Counted from the first letter of the stretch, positions 12,008-24,383 are shown. The stretch is 64,000 bases of DNA from Pyrenochaeta sp. MPI-SDFR-AT-0127 (GCA_020747015.1 JAGTJM010000027.1:1-64000), one strand, 5' to 3'. Program-made: numbers and translations. The notes: generated by a model not told the origin, from the sequence alone.

Positions 12008-13779
12008 ATGGCCGAGTCCAAACACACGAACGACACCGTCGAGACCATACATATTGAAGACAATGCTGCCCATAGTAGAAAGCATGTAGCAGACGATGAA
12101 GTTTGTATACCCAATATGCCCACCCATATCACCGTCAACTGACTCGCGCCCCTCAGACTAAGCAATACGCGGGCGACGCCGCTATTCACATCGACGACGC
12201 AACAAACAAAAAGCTCTTCTGGACCGTCAATAGACGCATCTTGGCCATTATGCTTGGAACCTACTTTTGTCAGTCCCTCGACAAGGGCACTCTGAACTTC
12301 GCCTCCGTTATGAATATCCAAGGCGATGCGAAGCTTCGCAAGAACGAGTATTCCTGGCTCGGCACGATTCTTTACATGGGTGTGCTTTTCGGCGAGTGGC
12401 CGACGAATTTCATGCTGCAAAAGTTCCCGGTTGCCAAATATTTGGCTGTCAATATCTTTTGCTGGGGATGCGTGGTTGCATGCTCGGCTGCAGCGCAGAA
12501 CTTCGGGGCTTTGATGACAGTAAGATTCTTGTTGGGCATGTTTGAGAGCTGTGTCCAGCCAGCTTTCATTATCATGACCGGAATGTGGTATACCAAACGA
12601 GAGCAGGTTCTACTGACCTCTTTTTGGTACTGTATGCAAGGTGTTGTGTTGATGGTAGGTCTATATTCTGTTCTACACTATCTACCACCATGCGGTACTC
12701 AGTCACTAATGCTTACTGTTCAATCCAGGTCGGAGGCCTTCTAGCGTACGGTACATCACACTATAACGGAGCGCTTATGAAGTCATGGCAGCTGCTATTC
12801 ATGGTGCTTGGTTTGTCCACATGCACATGGGCGGTCTTCGTTGGCTGGTGGCTTCCCGACTCGCCTATGAAGGCGAAGTGCTTCAATGAAGACCAAAAGC
12901 GACTAATGGTAGAGAGGGTGCGCGCCAATGAAACTGGTATTCAGAACAAGACATGGAAGAAGTACCAAATGATCGAGGCAATGTGCGATCCCCTTGTCTG
13001 GATCTTCGTTCTGTTGCAGATACTGTCAACTTTGATCATCGGTGGCTTGGGCGTATTTTCGAACTTGATCATCAAGAGCTTTGGATTCACAACACTAGAG
13101 ACGCAGTTACTCAACATTCCGCAAGGCGCAGTGACGATCCTAGTGATGGTCGGTGGGGCCTTTTTGGCTACCAAGTCACAGCAAACGATACTCGTCATGC
13201 ATGCTTGGACTATGTAAGTCTTACATCCTCCTTATTCCAATTCGTGTCCTTTATCATGTAAATTATTCTGTATGCTAATATGTCTCCCTATACAGCCCAG
13301 CTGTCATTGGTACAGCGATAATCTACAAGTTTTCTCCGACGCCTTCAAACCGCGTTGGTCTCCTCATCGCCTTTTATTGCACTCAGTTCTTCCTCGGTAC
13401 CGGCTGTCTCATCTTTAGTCTCATCTCCCGCAACATCGCGGGTCAGACCAAGAAGTCTACAGCACTGACTATGACCTTTGTCTTCTGGGCAGCAGGCAAT
13501 ATGGCAGCACCGCAGGTGTTTCAGTCCACCGATGCCCCACGATATACAAATGCATTCACGGCGCACTTTGTAATCTATCTGTTATTTAATCTGACGCTGG
13601 TTGCGATGAGAGTTCTGTTGGTGAGAAGAAACGCTGCTAAACGAAGAGCAGCTTCTATGAGCATTGGCGGGGAGGGTGAAGGGGAGATCCCCAAGTCAGG
13701 GGATGAAAATATCAGTCACACACACGCGTTTGATGACTTGACTGATAAGGAGAACCCTGACTTTCGGTATGATATTTGA
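12008..13779 (+). CDS. MFS permease, Dal5/allantoate (anion:cation symporter) family
   Basis: Plasma-membrane major facilitator of about 519 aa. Exons are 12008-12100, 12157-12654, 12729-13213 and 13296-13779; all joins restore the frame. It has a hydrophilic N-tail, twelve hydrophobic segments and the family blocks SWLGTILYMGVLFGEWPTNF, VRFLLGMFESCVQPAF, WWLPDSPMKAKCF, LLNIPQGAVTILVMVGG and FWAAGNMAAPQVF. Dal5-family proteins import small organic anions such as allantoate, nicotinate, pantothenate or sugar acids with protons. Between lyase, GH88 and reductases, uptake of unsaturated (oligo)uronides or a uronate derivative is the natural guess. The cytosolic tail (RRNAAKRRAASM...) is charged. 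Substrate is inferred, family is firm. Confidence 0.9.
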
Positions 13780-15511
13780 AGGCGATCATCGATATTTCAG
13801 GCAAGACGGTGACTTTGAGAGTCAAATGCCATGTTCTTGCTGTGCAAATTGCCTCCTTCCTAGTCATAGTCATAAGAGTATTGATGTTGGTTAGGATTGG
13901 TAGCCTTATATACAGAATGCGGTAGCCCATTACTAAAACTTAATAAGATGGAGCCTATGACAGGCTTCAGTTTTCAGATCCACCTCAGCTCTCGTAATGC
14001 ACTCCCTGTTCAAGGTAACCAATGCCAGCCAGCGTGAGATGCGTTCAATGCAATCGAACATACTAGCAGAGATTAACAATCAGAGGTTTTGACAGCACCT
14101 TTTATGCACAGCATCTGTGACTCACGATGATAATATCAAAAGCATAGCGATTGATAGTATAGATATTCAGCACCAATTAATTGACCATGATAAAACGCAA
14201 ACATCTCTGCTACTTCGAGGTGCTTATTGAATTGCTTTCATCATTTTCTTCCACTTTCAACTCAATCGTGCATGATGCCTTGTACATGACCATTTTCAAA
14301 TATAGGAACCAGGTCAAGGATCAGGTACTTATGAACATATGGCTCCCCAAAACTCATAATCTTAAATTTTGTGTTTTCTATCGTTCTGTCCATTCGAGGC
14401 CGTCGTTCAGCTAAAGGTGTTCTTAACCCAAATTGTCCAAGTTGAACTCAATAGTATCATGGTCATATTGCGAGTCCCATGAATCAGCGCCATAATTAGA
14501 ATGCAGTTCTTCGTCACTCAAATGTTGCAAAACTGATCTTGAGACATCCTTATAAGGATGCCTTTAGCAAGAAACTCTTGGATCAATTCTCGTGGACAAT
14601 ATTGATGAAAAATGCAGCATGGACAACCATGTTTGACTTTCATCATGAATTCAGAACATCAAAGTCGCTGCTACTAATACTCCTTTATATGCCACGTTGG
14701 ATCAAATTCTCATGCGTATGATTTGTGTATTGAGGTGGCAATGTTGGTAACAGGACTCAAATTTCAGACTGAACATGAAACATGTCACTAGCCACAACGC
14801 CTTTTGTAAATGTTTGCGGCTGAGCACGCGCGGAAATTTTGATAATACAGGGATAAACGCCTCAGTGACGCGAGGCGGTAAGGTCAGAGACAAACACAAA
14901 GACAAGCAGATCTATAAGACCAATGATGAGGCTAGCGAGTAATTTCATGTATCACAACTCTTGAGTTCCTACACAGGCCGATCACTATTACCTTTATCTC
15001 TCCTAAAGCAATTCAGAATAAGGGTGAAACTGGGATTCTAGGCGCAGTATTTTCCTGCCGGCATATCGGGTTATCTGTTTGGCAAGCCCCGCTCTTGAAC
15101 TCCTGGCAGCCGGGCTAGGTTTCGGAAATTACGCCGGACAACTGGTCTGTTCAAGCACAGCAAAAGTACATGTGAACATTCTGAATTTGGGTGTAGTCCA
15201 GTCCAAAACACGGGAATTCGGATGGAATAGATGAGCTGTGGATCTGGGGAAATGCACCCCGCAATTCGTAATCTGGAGACTGGGGAATTGGCAGCTCCTG
15301 AGCGTAAACATGATCGACAACGATGAGATGAACAGATATATAAGAGTGGGAATGGGAAAGGGATGGAGGCCAGTTCCACCAAAAGGCTTCGATTAGTGTA
15401 AGAGAATTGACACTGAAACCGTTCTATCATAGGTAAATTCCACTTCCGAATCGACGGTATTTTATCTCTGACATATACTCGGAGACATTGCGATCTTGCA
15501 ACAAAATTGCT
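13780..15511. promoter_or_regulatory. AT-rich spacer and promoter of the polysaccharide lyase gene
   Basis: From 13780 to about 14950 the DNA is AT-rich with only short ORFs and no supported gene. Closer to the lyase gene there is a CGG-N8-CCG inverted pair at 15123-15136 and a TATA box (tatataag, 15337-15344) about 170 bp before the start codon. This suggests a strongly inducible promoter. Confidence 0.45.
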
Positions 15512-16831
15512 ATGACTACTGCTATTTCGTTTCTGTTCCTGCTTGGCAGCCTTTTACTTTCGGCTGCCGCGACGCCTTATTTCGGAATCTCGAAAGAATA
15601 TAACGAGAGAACCCACTTCAAGCATCCGGGAGCATTGCACACCTTTGCAGACATTCAGCGGGTCAGAAAACATGTACAAAGACAAGAAGAGCCTTGGATC
15701 ACAGCGTACAAACATCTTGAAAGCCGCCCACTTGCGCAGCCGACACGAAAGCCCTCACCCCAAATCGTGCTGGTACGTGGCAAGAACTCTGATCTGAATC
15801 TTACAGAAAATTATGGATCCGCATACCGAGATGCGCACGCAGCTTACCAGTTGACCCTGCGCTGGTTAATTACGGACAACACAACTTTCGCAGATGCAGC
15901 AGCGCGGATTTTGGATGGATGGGCTTCCACACTCACAGACATTAACGGAAACCCGGACAAGTTCCTTGCGGCTGGACTTTATGGATATCAATTTGCCAAT
16001 GCTGGAGAACTGCTGCGTTCTTATCGCGGCTGGCCCACACAGAACCAGACGGTATTTGGTGCAATGCTGAACAATGTTTTTGCCCGCTACAACCGAGACT
16101 TCCTCGATCACCATAACTTTCAGCCTGACTTCTACTACGCCAATTGGGACTTCTGTAATATTGCGTCTCTGATGGCTATCGGTATCTTCAATGACAACAG
16201 AACCATGTATAATTTCGCGATTGACTACTTCAAGTATGGCCTCAAAGATGGAGCGGTCGCCAATGGAGCTCTTCCATTCTTTTCGATTGCAAACTTCACC
16301 GAGGAGGGCTCTGGAAAGACACTCATGCAGGGTCAAGAAGCTGGACGTGACCAAGCTCACGTCATGCTCTGCTTTGCTCTTCTTGGAGTCATCGGGCAGC
16401 AAGGGTATAACCAGGGAATTGACACCTTCGAGTTGTATGGCAATCAGATTCTGAATGGGTAAGTAGATTTCTCTTGTGTCAGCGAGCACAGTGAGAAGTT
16501 CTTGACTAATAGCTCTCGTAGTGCTGAGTACGCAGGTAAGTGGAATACCAACCACACCGTGCCGTACACACCGTATCGAAGTTGGGAGGGTATCCTTCCT
16601 GTAGTCTCAGAAAAAGCGAGGTTCAGTGTACGTCCTGGCTTCGAGGCTATCTATTCACATTATGCGGACGTCAAAGGTCTAAACGCATCATGGACTAAGG
16701 CATATCGCGATTATGTCAACGCTAATCTCACTGCGAATATTGAGGGCGGCGGTGGTGACTATGGCCCAAACTCCGGTGGCTTCGATGCTTTCGGTCATGG
16801 TACGTTGATGTATCGGCTAACACCGTCGTAA
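15512..16831 (+). CDS. secreted polysaccharide lyase, alginate-lyase superfamily (PL38-like)
   Basis: Predicted extracellular polyuronide lyase of 418 aa. Exons are 15512-16458 and 16522-16831 (63-bp intron). The N-terminus is a signal peptide (MTTAISFLFLLGSLLLSAAA). The body is an (alpha/alpha) toroid of the Alginate_lyase superfamily: AHAAYQLTLRWLITDN, ANWDFCNIASLMAIGIFNDN, QEAGRDQAHVMLCFALLG, YNQGIDTFELYGNQIL, AEYAGKWN and GGGDYGPNSGGFDAFGHGTL. Fungal relatives are usually annotated alginate lyase domain proteins; from memory CAZy groups such sequences in PL38, whose studied members include beta-1,4-glucuronan lyase. There are several N-glycosylation sequons. The enzyme would produce unsaturated oligouronides, the substrate class of the GH88 enzyme in the same cluster. 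Exact polymer specificity cannot be read from sequence. Confidence 0.85.
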
Positions 16832-17704
16832 GGATATACGTATAACATTTCAGTAAGTGCCATTGAGCCAAATATAAGGCTAAAGAATGCAAAGTAGTGT
16901 TCTCTAGAGGACTCTCATCGCTTTTCAAAGGCCTGTTGTTTATCATACTCTCCTTTGTACGTTAACTTTCAATATTGAGCGCGTTACAATATCTGAGCGA
17001 ACTTGCCACTTTAGCAAAATACTTTCCAGTGTCCATACTTCATGTGCTCCGTGCTATTGACGTTGGCATGGCGGGGTTAAAGGTTAGAACACGATTTATT
17101 GCGATATCTCAAATGAGAATTCAGCATATGCGACAAGGTCTTCTCAATTAAGGAGTTTATACTTATGGAACACCGGATTCCCACCAATCTTGGCAGTAGT
17201 CAAGTGCTCGGAAACGAACCGCCTCCTCGTACAATGACAGGCAATGGCACTAGTATCTTCGAAGGGTAGATAGCGCCTCTGCCTACTTGAGCAGCCATGG
17301 GTAAAGCTTCAAGGTTTGAGAGGAGGGTTTTGGTCTATTCCGATGAAGCCCGAGGTGGCATGCTAGATCTCGATCTACGTGGAAGGTTGACACGAGACCC
17401 TGAACAACACAACCTATCAATACGTGCAATGCTGTCGGAAATTAATGCTTCGCATCATGGAAACATGCTACCACGACTGTATAAACCAGTTTTTTGAGAT
17501 ATTGCAATGCGGTGTGATAGGGTTAGCGTCGTTTCCGCGGGGTATTGCGTAAGATGATCGTCACTGCAGCTTCGGGCAGCTTCCGTAGGGGAGCATATCT
17601 CCCAAGCAAGTGGAGCCATGTGAAACTCCACCTTATGATAACGCTTGCTGTTAGCTTTGATATAATTTGAAGTCAAATCTGAGCACTGCAAAAGAACGAA
17701 AACC
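16832..17704. other. spacer between lyase and Fe-ADH-like genes
   Basis: No gene is supported here. A 66-codon ORF (17297-17497) has no recognisable features. The region presumably holds the lyase terminator and the promoter of the dehydrogenase-like gene. Confidence 0.4.
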
Positions 17705-19017
17705 ATGTCCAACTACAACTACTACGGCACGGGCCGCGAAAAACGTACTATCCAGCAACTTCCCATCCCAGCTCGCAGCGGCCACAATGCAATACTGAAG
17801 TCAAGATACCTAGAAGATGTTGTAATCGCAATCGGCGAATGGAGTTGCCAGCGCATCGTTCTTGTACATTCCAAAACACTCGACGAGAACACAGAAGTCG
17901 TCAAGAAGCTGAAGGAGAAGTTAGGTTCGTTTATCGTAGGGACAAAGTCTGGTGTTGGTGCACATTCGCCGTACGAGGATGTCCTTCACATTACCAAGCT
18001 GCTGAACGAGAAAAATGCAGACTGCTTGGTGAGCATCGGGAGCAGCAGTTATTCAGACGCATGCAAGATTGCGCGATTGATGCAAACCAATCTTGCTGTT
18101 GAGAACTTGACCGTGGAGGGCATGGAATCGCTAATAGATCAAGATTTGGGCAAAGCAGAAGGCTTGAAGGATCCTCGGATCAAGTTGATCCTTGTACCAA
18201 CAAGTCTTAGTGCAAGCGAGTGGAATAACAACTCCTCTGCGACAAATCCAAATACACACAAGAAGCAGCATTTTTCTAGCGAGTACGCAGCGCCAGATCT
18301 CATCCTACTGGATCCCGAAGTCTCCTTTACATCGCCGCGGAAATTGTGGTTATCATCAGGGATGCGTGCTGTCGACCACTGCGTTGAAACTGTGAGTAAT
18401 GTCATGCACGAGATACATGCGAGACATACACTGACTTCGTCTTTCTGCACTTTAAGATGGTCAATGAGAAGTGTACACAAGACGTATTTCATCATATGGA
18501 AGACTCACTTGATATACTACTCAAAGGCTTGAAAGATTACCAAGATAGTGAGAGTGAAGGAAATTGCTCGGATTTGTTGGATGGTATTAGTCAGTGTCAA
18601 CTCGGCAGTCGGAACGCCATGATGGGACTTTTGCTCTGGCATATTCCGATGGGCGCATCACATGCAATTGGACGTCAACTAGGTAGCGTGTGTGGTGTTA
18701 TGCACGGCGTTACTTCATGTATAATGCTTGCACCCGTTCTTCGTTACACGCATGATAAGTCTGAGCAGCAGAGAGACGTCCAGCAACGAGTCCTGGGTAT
18801 ATGGAACAAAGTCTTGCAATGGGAGGAGAAAAGCCTTGCAGATGCAGTGGAGAGGTTTGTGAAGATGTTAAAATTGCCGAGTAAGTTGAGAGATGTAGGG
18901 ATTGAAAATGAGGAGGACATTCGAATAGTAGCAGAGAGCACTTTGACAGACGTCTTTGCAGATTCGATCGGTGGCAAGGAAGCTGTTTTGGAGATCTTGA
19001 ACACAGCCAGGGAGTAG
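17705..19017 (+). CDS. Fe-ADH-family oxidoreductase, maleylacetate-reductase-like
   Basis: Cytosolic NAD(P)-dependent reductase of the iron-containing alcohol dehydrogenase / dehydroquinate-synthase-like fold, 415 aa. Exons are 17705-18391 and 18457-19017 (65-bp intron, in-frame join ...HCVET/MVNEK...). The nucleotide-binding N-domain shows DCLVSIGSSSYSDACKIAR; the C-domain shows SSGMRAVDHCVET and SHAIGRQLGSVCGVMHGVTS. Compared with E. coli FucO (ligands Asp196, His200, His263, His277), two ligand positions are changed, to Arg and Met, while His at the other two is kept. This suggests a metal-independent enzyme like maleylacetate reductases. As the last gene of the cluster it may reduce a keto-acid intermediate of uronate breakdown. 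An independent role in aromatic catabolism is possible. Confidence 0.85.
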
Positions 19018-20333
19018 GGGCATGGCAAATTCGAGCGACAGCGCACTCTATTGGTTATGCATACTTTATAGCGTTGATCGTATTGTTGTGTTCTCCTCGA
19101 ACATGTGATTTTGACCCCAAAACGACCTTGAATGTTCCATCCGCACTGACAGCGGCACATTAGTGAAGCAGCGTCGAACAAATATTTTGCACCGTTTTCA
19201 CAATTTGATTGCCATTTTGACATTTGAGGCATTTCCAACAGCTCATAGTGTTTTTAGATAGAATTGTTTCGGCTCTGTGAATTGTCTTCATCACGTGTTC
19301 TTTCAGGTTTCTGATCAGCCGAAGATAGGTTTCAACCTCTTCTGGGAAAAGTTGAGTATTACAATCCTCAAGCAGAACATTATAGCTGACTTACCAAAGG
19401 GGAACCAGAAATATGGTACCGACTTGCCTCCGGATTTCGCTCAGGTCAGCAGCATGATTTGAAATTTTGTCGTTGTCCCATACAATTTCCAGAGACCTAC
19501 AGACTCCCTGGGGCCTCGTATTACTAGACTTGACCTTGGGTTTCTCAAGGCACTTGCATAAATCCGTTCCGACGTCCTTACTTTTCTTCATTAACTCAAT
19601 CAGCTGTTTCTCAGAGTCGAGTCCGCTGATCCCGGTCGTTCGTATGGTGGCAAATGGTCAATGAGCTCTGACAAGTTTTTCACAACATCATCAAGAATAG
19701 CATGATCTTGAGTTAAGCATCAACTGATTTAAACAGTTCATACACCTTAGACATAAGACGGACATCTGGTTTTTTGCAAAATTAAATGCTAGAGATAGAT
19801 TTCTCGGATTTCACTTGAAGGCTCCGGTCAATCCCCACAAGATCTCCGTTCTATCTCCGCCTATCACACCTTCCTCAAACGTCATCCTCTGTGCTCAGTC
19901 ATCTGCACAATCGCAACCACGACACGCGTTTATATTAGTGTCAGCTCTACTCATCAGAACACTCATCAAAGAGATAGCCTAGTGCCCCCGCGCAAGAGCG
20001 TGTAGGATGTCCTTCAACCGCTGGTGAACTGCTTCAAAGAGCATGGCTGCGGAGCGGAATCAAGTCGCCTCAGCTTCGACATGGGTCAACGCGCTCGCAC
20101 GATTCGTAAGATACAAATCGGCGTGAAATTACCCTACAATGACGTACAAAACATAGTCGAGGCGATTGTATGCTTTTTTGTTAGTGCGTGTCAAAAATGA
20201 CTTCATCGTGAAAATATGCGATATTCAACCTTGCAAGCCTGCATCATAAAGTATTTGAAGCCCTTGCAAAACTCCTTCTCAATGTGCATATAGCATCTTA
20301 GTCGCATTTATTTGAACTTCACGTTTATCTATC
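19018..20333. other. gene-free spacer upstream of the catalase gene
   Basis: Only ORFs below 70 codons are present, none with recognisable domains. The spacer separates the putative uronide cluster from the catalase gene and likely includes the catalase promoter. Confidence 0.45.
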
Positions 20334-21982
20334 ATGTCGGTATGTATTCGCGAAGCAGCACTCCTTGTGACGAACCTCACACGCTAATGGTTCCAGAATA
20401 TCGAAGCCCCCGAATATACACTAGCTGAAGGTTAGACGCACTTTCATAATGATTCAACTAATATTCTGATCCCCAGTTAGGGCGTCCCGTCCAGGATCCC
20501 GCTGCTCAAACCGTCCTCCGAGGCTCGCCTTTAAAGGGAGCAGGCCTTGCACTCTTGTCAGACACCCAGCTCATCGAAACACTTGCTCATTTTCCACGAG
20601 AAAGAATTCCAGAACGCGTCGTTCATGCTAAAGCAGCAGGAGCTTGGGGAGAGTTTGAAGTGACGCATGACATTACCCATATTACATCAGCCAACTTTCT
20701 GAACGAGGTTGGCAAAAAGACAAAGGTGTTGGCTCGTATCTCCACCGTAGCTGGCTCAAAGGGTTCATCTGATACCGTTCGCGATATCAGAGGATTTGCA
20801 CTGAAGATGTTTACTGACGAAGGGAATTGGGACATCGTTGGAAACGACCTACCAGTCTTCTTTATCCGCGACCCTATCAAGTTCCCCTCATTGAACCGTT
20901 CACATCAAACTCATCCACAGACACACGTTCCTGATTCATCCATGTTCTGGGACTTCCATAACCAAAACCAGGAAGGCGTACATGCTTTGATGCAATTATT
21001 CGGCCAACGAGGAGTTCCAGAGTCGCTCCGCAACGTAAATGGATATGGCGTTCATACTTTCAAGTTCGGTAAGCCAGAGGATGGTACCTTCAAATACGTC
21101 AAGATCCATTTCAGACCCGACGCGGGTAATGTGACGATGAAAGCGGATGACGCGGTCCGTTTAGCAGGCGAGGAGCCAGACTACCATGTCAAAGACCTAT
21201 ACAATGCTATTGAGAAGGGCGACTTTCCTACCTGGACAATGTGCTTGCAAGTCATGGACCCTAAGGAAGCCGAAACGTATCGCTGGAACATTTTCGACGC
21301 AACCAGGATATGGCCGCACAAGGATTACCCGCTCATCCCCGTTGGGAAGCTCACCTTGAACAAAAACCCCGACAACTACTTCCAGGATGTTGAGCAAGCA
21401 GCCTTTTCGCCGAGCACACTGGTTCCTGGGATCGGTCCATCGGCCGATATCATGCTGCAAGCCCGAATGTTCAGCTACCCTGATGCGGCGCGCTATCGCG
21501 TTGGAGCAAACTATCAACAACTCCCTTGCAACAAAGCAAAACACGTATACTCCCCATACCAACGTGACGGCCCCATGAGAACTGATGGTAATTACGGTGG
21601 TGATCCACACTACGTGCGCTCTACTTTTCGCAAGATTGGGCCTGTATCAGCCGCGCAAGGAGACGTTGCACACAACAAATGGGCCGGAGAGGTCAGCTTA
21701 TACACATCTGAAGTCACAGACGATGACTTTGAGCAGCCGCGCGACTTGTGGGCGCTGTATCAGAAGTGGGAGCAAGATCAACTATTCATCGATAATTTGA
21801 GCGGGCATCTAAAGAAGGCACTACCCCAGGTGCAGAAGGAAACCATCAAGATGTTCGCGAAGGTCGACCCAGAGATTGGAGAGCGGATCGAGAATAAACT
21901 TGGTGAGTATCTAAGTATGAAGGGCGTGGACCATGTCGCTGCGAAATATGGATTGCAAGAGGCGTATGGGGGTGGATACTAA
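20334..21982 (+). CDS. catalase (small-subunit, heme)
   Basis: Heme catalase of 513 aa, converting hydrogen peroxide to water and oxygen. Exons are 20334-20339, 20397-20430 and 20481-21982; the first coding exon is only ATG TCG. The joined N-terminus MSNIEAPEYTLAEGRPVQD is typical. The distal active-site His62 lies in RERIPERVVHAKAAGAWGEF, and the proximal heme-ligand Tyr346 in ARMFSYPDAARYRVGANY. NADPH-region and core blocks (SMFWDFHNQNQEGVHALMQL, VKIHFRPDAG) are complete. Length and the absence of a C-terminal flavodoxin domain place it with small-subunit catalases. There is no signal peptide, and the C-terminus EAYGGGY is not a canonical PTS1, so cytosolic location is likely, though fungal clade members may be peroxisomal. 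Confidence 0.95.
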
Positions 21983-22501
21983 TTGGGCGCTCTTCGGGTA
22001 GAACTATTCTACATCTGTAAATACTGTTCTTGCTTAATTCCTTGAAAATTCGAATGCCAATCCGCGATTAGATCGAATTAATCTCTGAACATTGAGATAT
22101 CTACTTGATATGAATAGACAAGATACCAAGCAGCACAGAAGTGAATTATGATTCGCTAAAGAGCTGTGTCTTGTTCGATATCTACCTCCGAGTAGGGAAC
22201 CAGGCCTCTTAGGGCAACTAAAGAGAATCGCGCGATAGCACATACCATATCTCCCAAAACCAAGAAAACAACACGGAAACTTATGACGGAAGACTGTTGA
22301 AGTTTAAGTGGTATATCGCGCAATAGTTCAGGAAGTTTCATGGATTCATAACAAACAAATATCTCAATACAAAAAACTGAAATCAAGCTTACTTCCTCTT
22401 GATCTCGAATTCGTCCGCGAAGTTATCACATGATTGAAAATCCAATATCCTAACACATCTCAATGTTAGGACCGCCAGCATCAACTGTAATGGAGCTAAT
22501 T
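21983..22501. other. convergent intergenic region
   Basis: These 519 bp lie between the 3' ends of the catalase gene and the small secreted protein gene. AT-rich; no gene seen. Confidence 0.4.
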
Positions 22502-23312
22502 CTACCACGCAGAGATTGTTACAGTAGGCGCAGTGAGGGTAATAGTTGGAACAGTGAAAGTCACACCAGGGAACGTGACCAACTTAATGGAAGTAGAAAC
22601 ACGCGTGCAAGGAGCAGTGACAACAACAACAGAGGCAGGCTCGTTTGAGATAGAGTTAGCGGCCTTGTTATAGGCTGAGTGAATAGTCAGCTCCATGATA
22701 CGGAAGCGGATAGGGAAGGTAGAATTACCGTTAGAGCCACGAATAGCAACCTGAAAGGCCTTATCGTTGGCGTCCGCAGGGCCACGAACCTGGCCAAAGT
22801 TGAGAGCTTGAGACGCCAGAACCGGTTCTGAATAGAGACCGCAATGAACAAGAACATTAGCCTCGGGGTTGGGGCAGGCGACAGCAGGCGCAATAGATGG
22901 GTTGCGCTGGAAGTAGATGTTGACTGCGTGGAGGTTGAGTAAGAGTACACGCAAGTGCATCCTCGGTGTCAGGACGACTGAATCACTTACAGGAGTCGCA
23001 GCCACGAGTTGCTTTGCAAATATCAGCGCAAGCGTTTGTGTCGTAGCTTGGCAACTCATAGTAGGTCATGAACTTGTCTGACCTGATCGCAGCGTCAGAG
23101 TTGACCAAGATGCGTTCGAAGCCGATTGGAGTTAATGCAGAGGCTGCTGTATTGCTATACACCACGAAGTGTTTGAACGTCTCGAGAGTATTAGGCACAG
23201 GCTCGGGAACAGTGCTCTGCTTAAGAGGGGCACAGGGATGAAGATCTGCCCAGGGAATGTTGAGAGCAGCGGCAAGACCAAGAGTGGCGATGGCAGTAAA
23301 TGTGAACTTCAT
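22502..23312 (-). CDS. small secreted protein of a fungal-only family
   Basis: Secreted protein of 247 aa and unknown function. Exons are 23312-22991 and 22923-22502 (67-bp intron; join GCDS/FNIYFQRNP). It begins with a signal peptide (MKFTFTAIATLGLAAALNIP). The central segment has the pattern NACADICKATRGCDSFNIYF...CPNPEANVLVHCGLYSEPV, with cysteines spaced as in PAN/apple-like modules of fungal secreted proteins. The C-terminus is rich in threonine and valine (FPGVTFTVPTITLTAPTVTI). A TATA-like tatatatt on the minus strand near 23440 lies about 125 bp before the start. It could be a cell-wall-associated or effector-like protein; I have no functional evidence. Confidence 0.8.
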
Positions 23313-24383
23313 GTTGAAGATTGCTTAGATGTATAGAGTAAGAGAAGTGTATGAGTGCCTTGAGTAGAATGATGGCTGCTGAAATAGAGCCAAAGCAAAT
23401 TTGGAGAAGAAAAGACAGGGCCGAAGCAGAAGCACGTTATATATTCAGTGCTTGTACTTGAGAATATGGTTATTTACACACACTAGCATTAATTGAACAA
23501 GGGATATAGTGGAAAGTCAAATTTCTCGACTTCCCAATAGTTCAGGTGAAATTTGTGCTCTAGGCTTAGATGTGGGGATCCAATCAACCATAGTTACTGT
23601 TATCTAGGAGACTTCACACGCACACCACAGCATATAGCCGGATGAAAATATTTACAGGAAAAAAGTGATAGCGGCGACCATAAGCACTGATACGACCAAA
23701 ATAACAATGTATCCAAAGATGTGCTCTAGGAACTGCAAGTACGATGCTGGAACTTAGCAGCGCTTTTCCGTCGCTCATAGGCTGATAGCAGCAGAGAAAC
23801 TCGAAGAGATTATATCCTCATGTGTCTATCTAATAGAAGAATCACAGCTTCACGCAGAATAATCAGCTATCATGCAGAAAGGAGTCGCAGTCCTGGCTTG
23901 TCAGCACCACAGCCTTCAAGTACTCATTTGATACTCGCCAAAAGGCACAAGTAGACAATGGACAAAGTTGCAGATCCACAGTTACAGATCGATCCGCGTT
24001 ACGATAGTATTGGCTCCGCAGCGCGGCTAATAGTACTATGCGTTTGGTAAGCAATTTGTATGAGCGTCTTCGGAGACGAACCACAAGTTGGGGTGTGTAA
24101 CAATATTTTTCCTCATTACCTATGTGCTAGTATTTTTTATGTACCCTTTTTTTCCTTCCACCCCCATTCTTGGAGATGGACGTTAAGCAAGGGTTGCTGC
24201 AGGGTGACGTAGCCATCAGCCCAGGGCGCGTGGCTATGCTGGGCACCCTGAACTTCGATCAGCGCAGCTCAAATACACCTCTGATCACCATGGTGACTGC
24301 AATCACGTCTTGCCTATAGGTAGATACCGTACTCATCGGATCATGTTTTCGGTCCACAATCACAGTTCAATACTCTTTCCAAC
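23313..24383. other. spacer, promoter of secreted protein gene on the left side
   Basis: Apart from the TATA region near 23440 I see no gene. A 73-codon minus ORF (23863-24084) has no features. Confidence 0.4.

Noticed and set aside
15866..16555. 229-codon minus-strand ORF
   Set aside because: Antisense shadow of the polysaccharide lyase gene, no recognisable domain.
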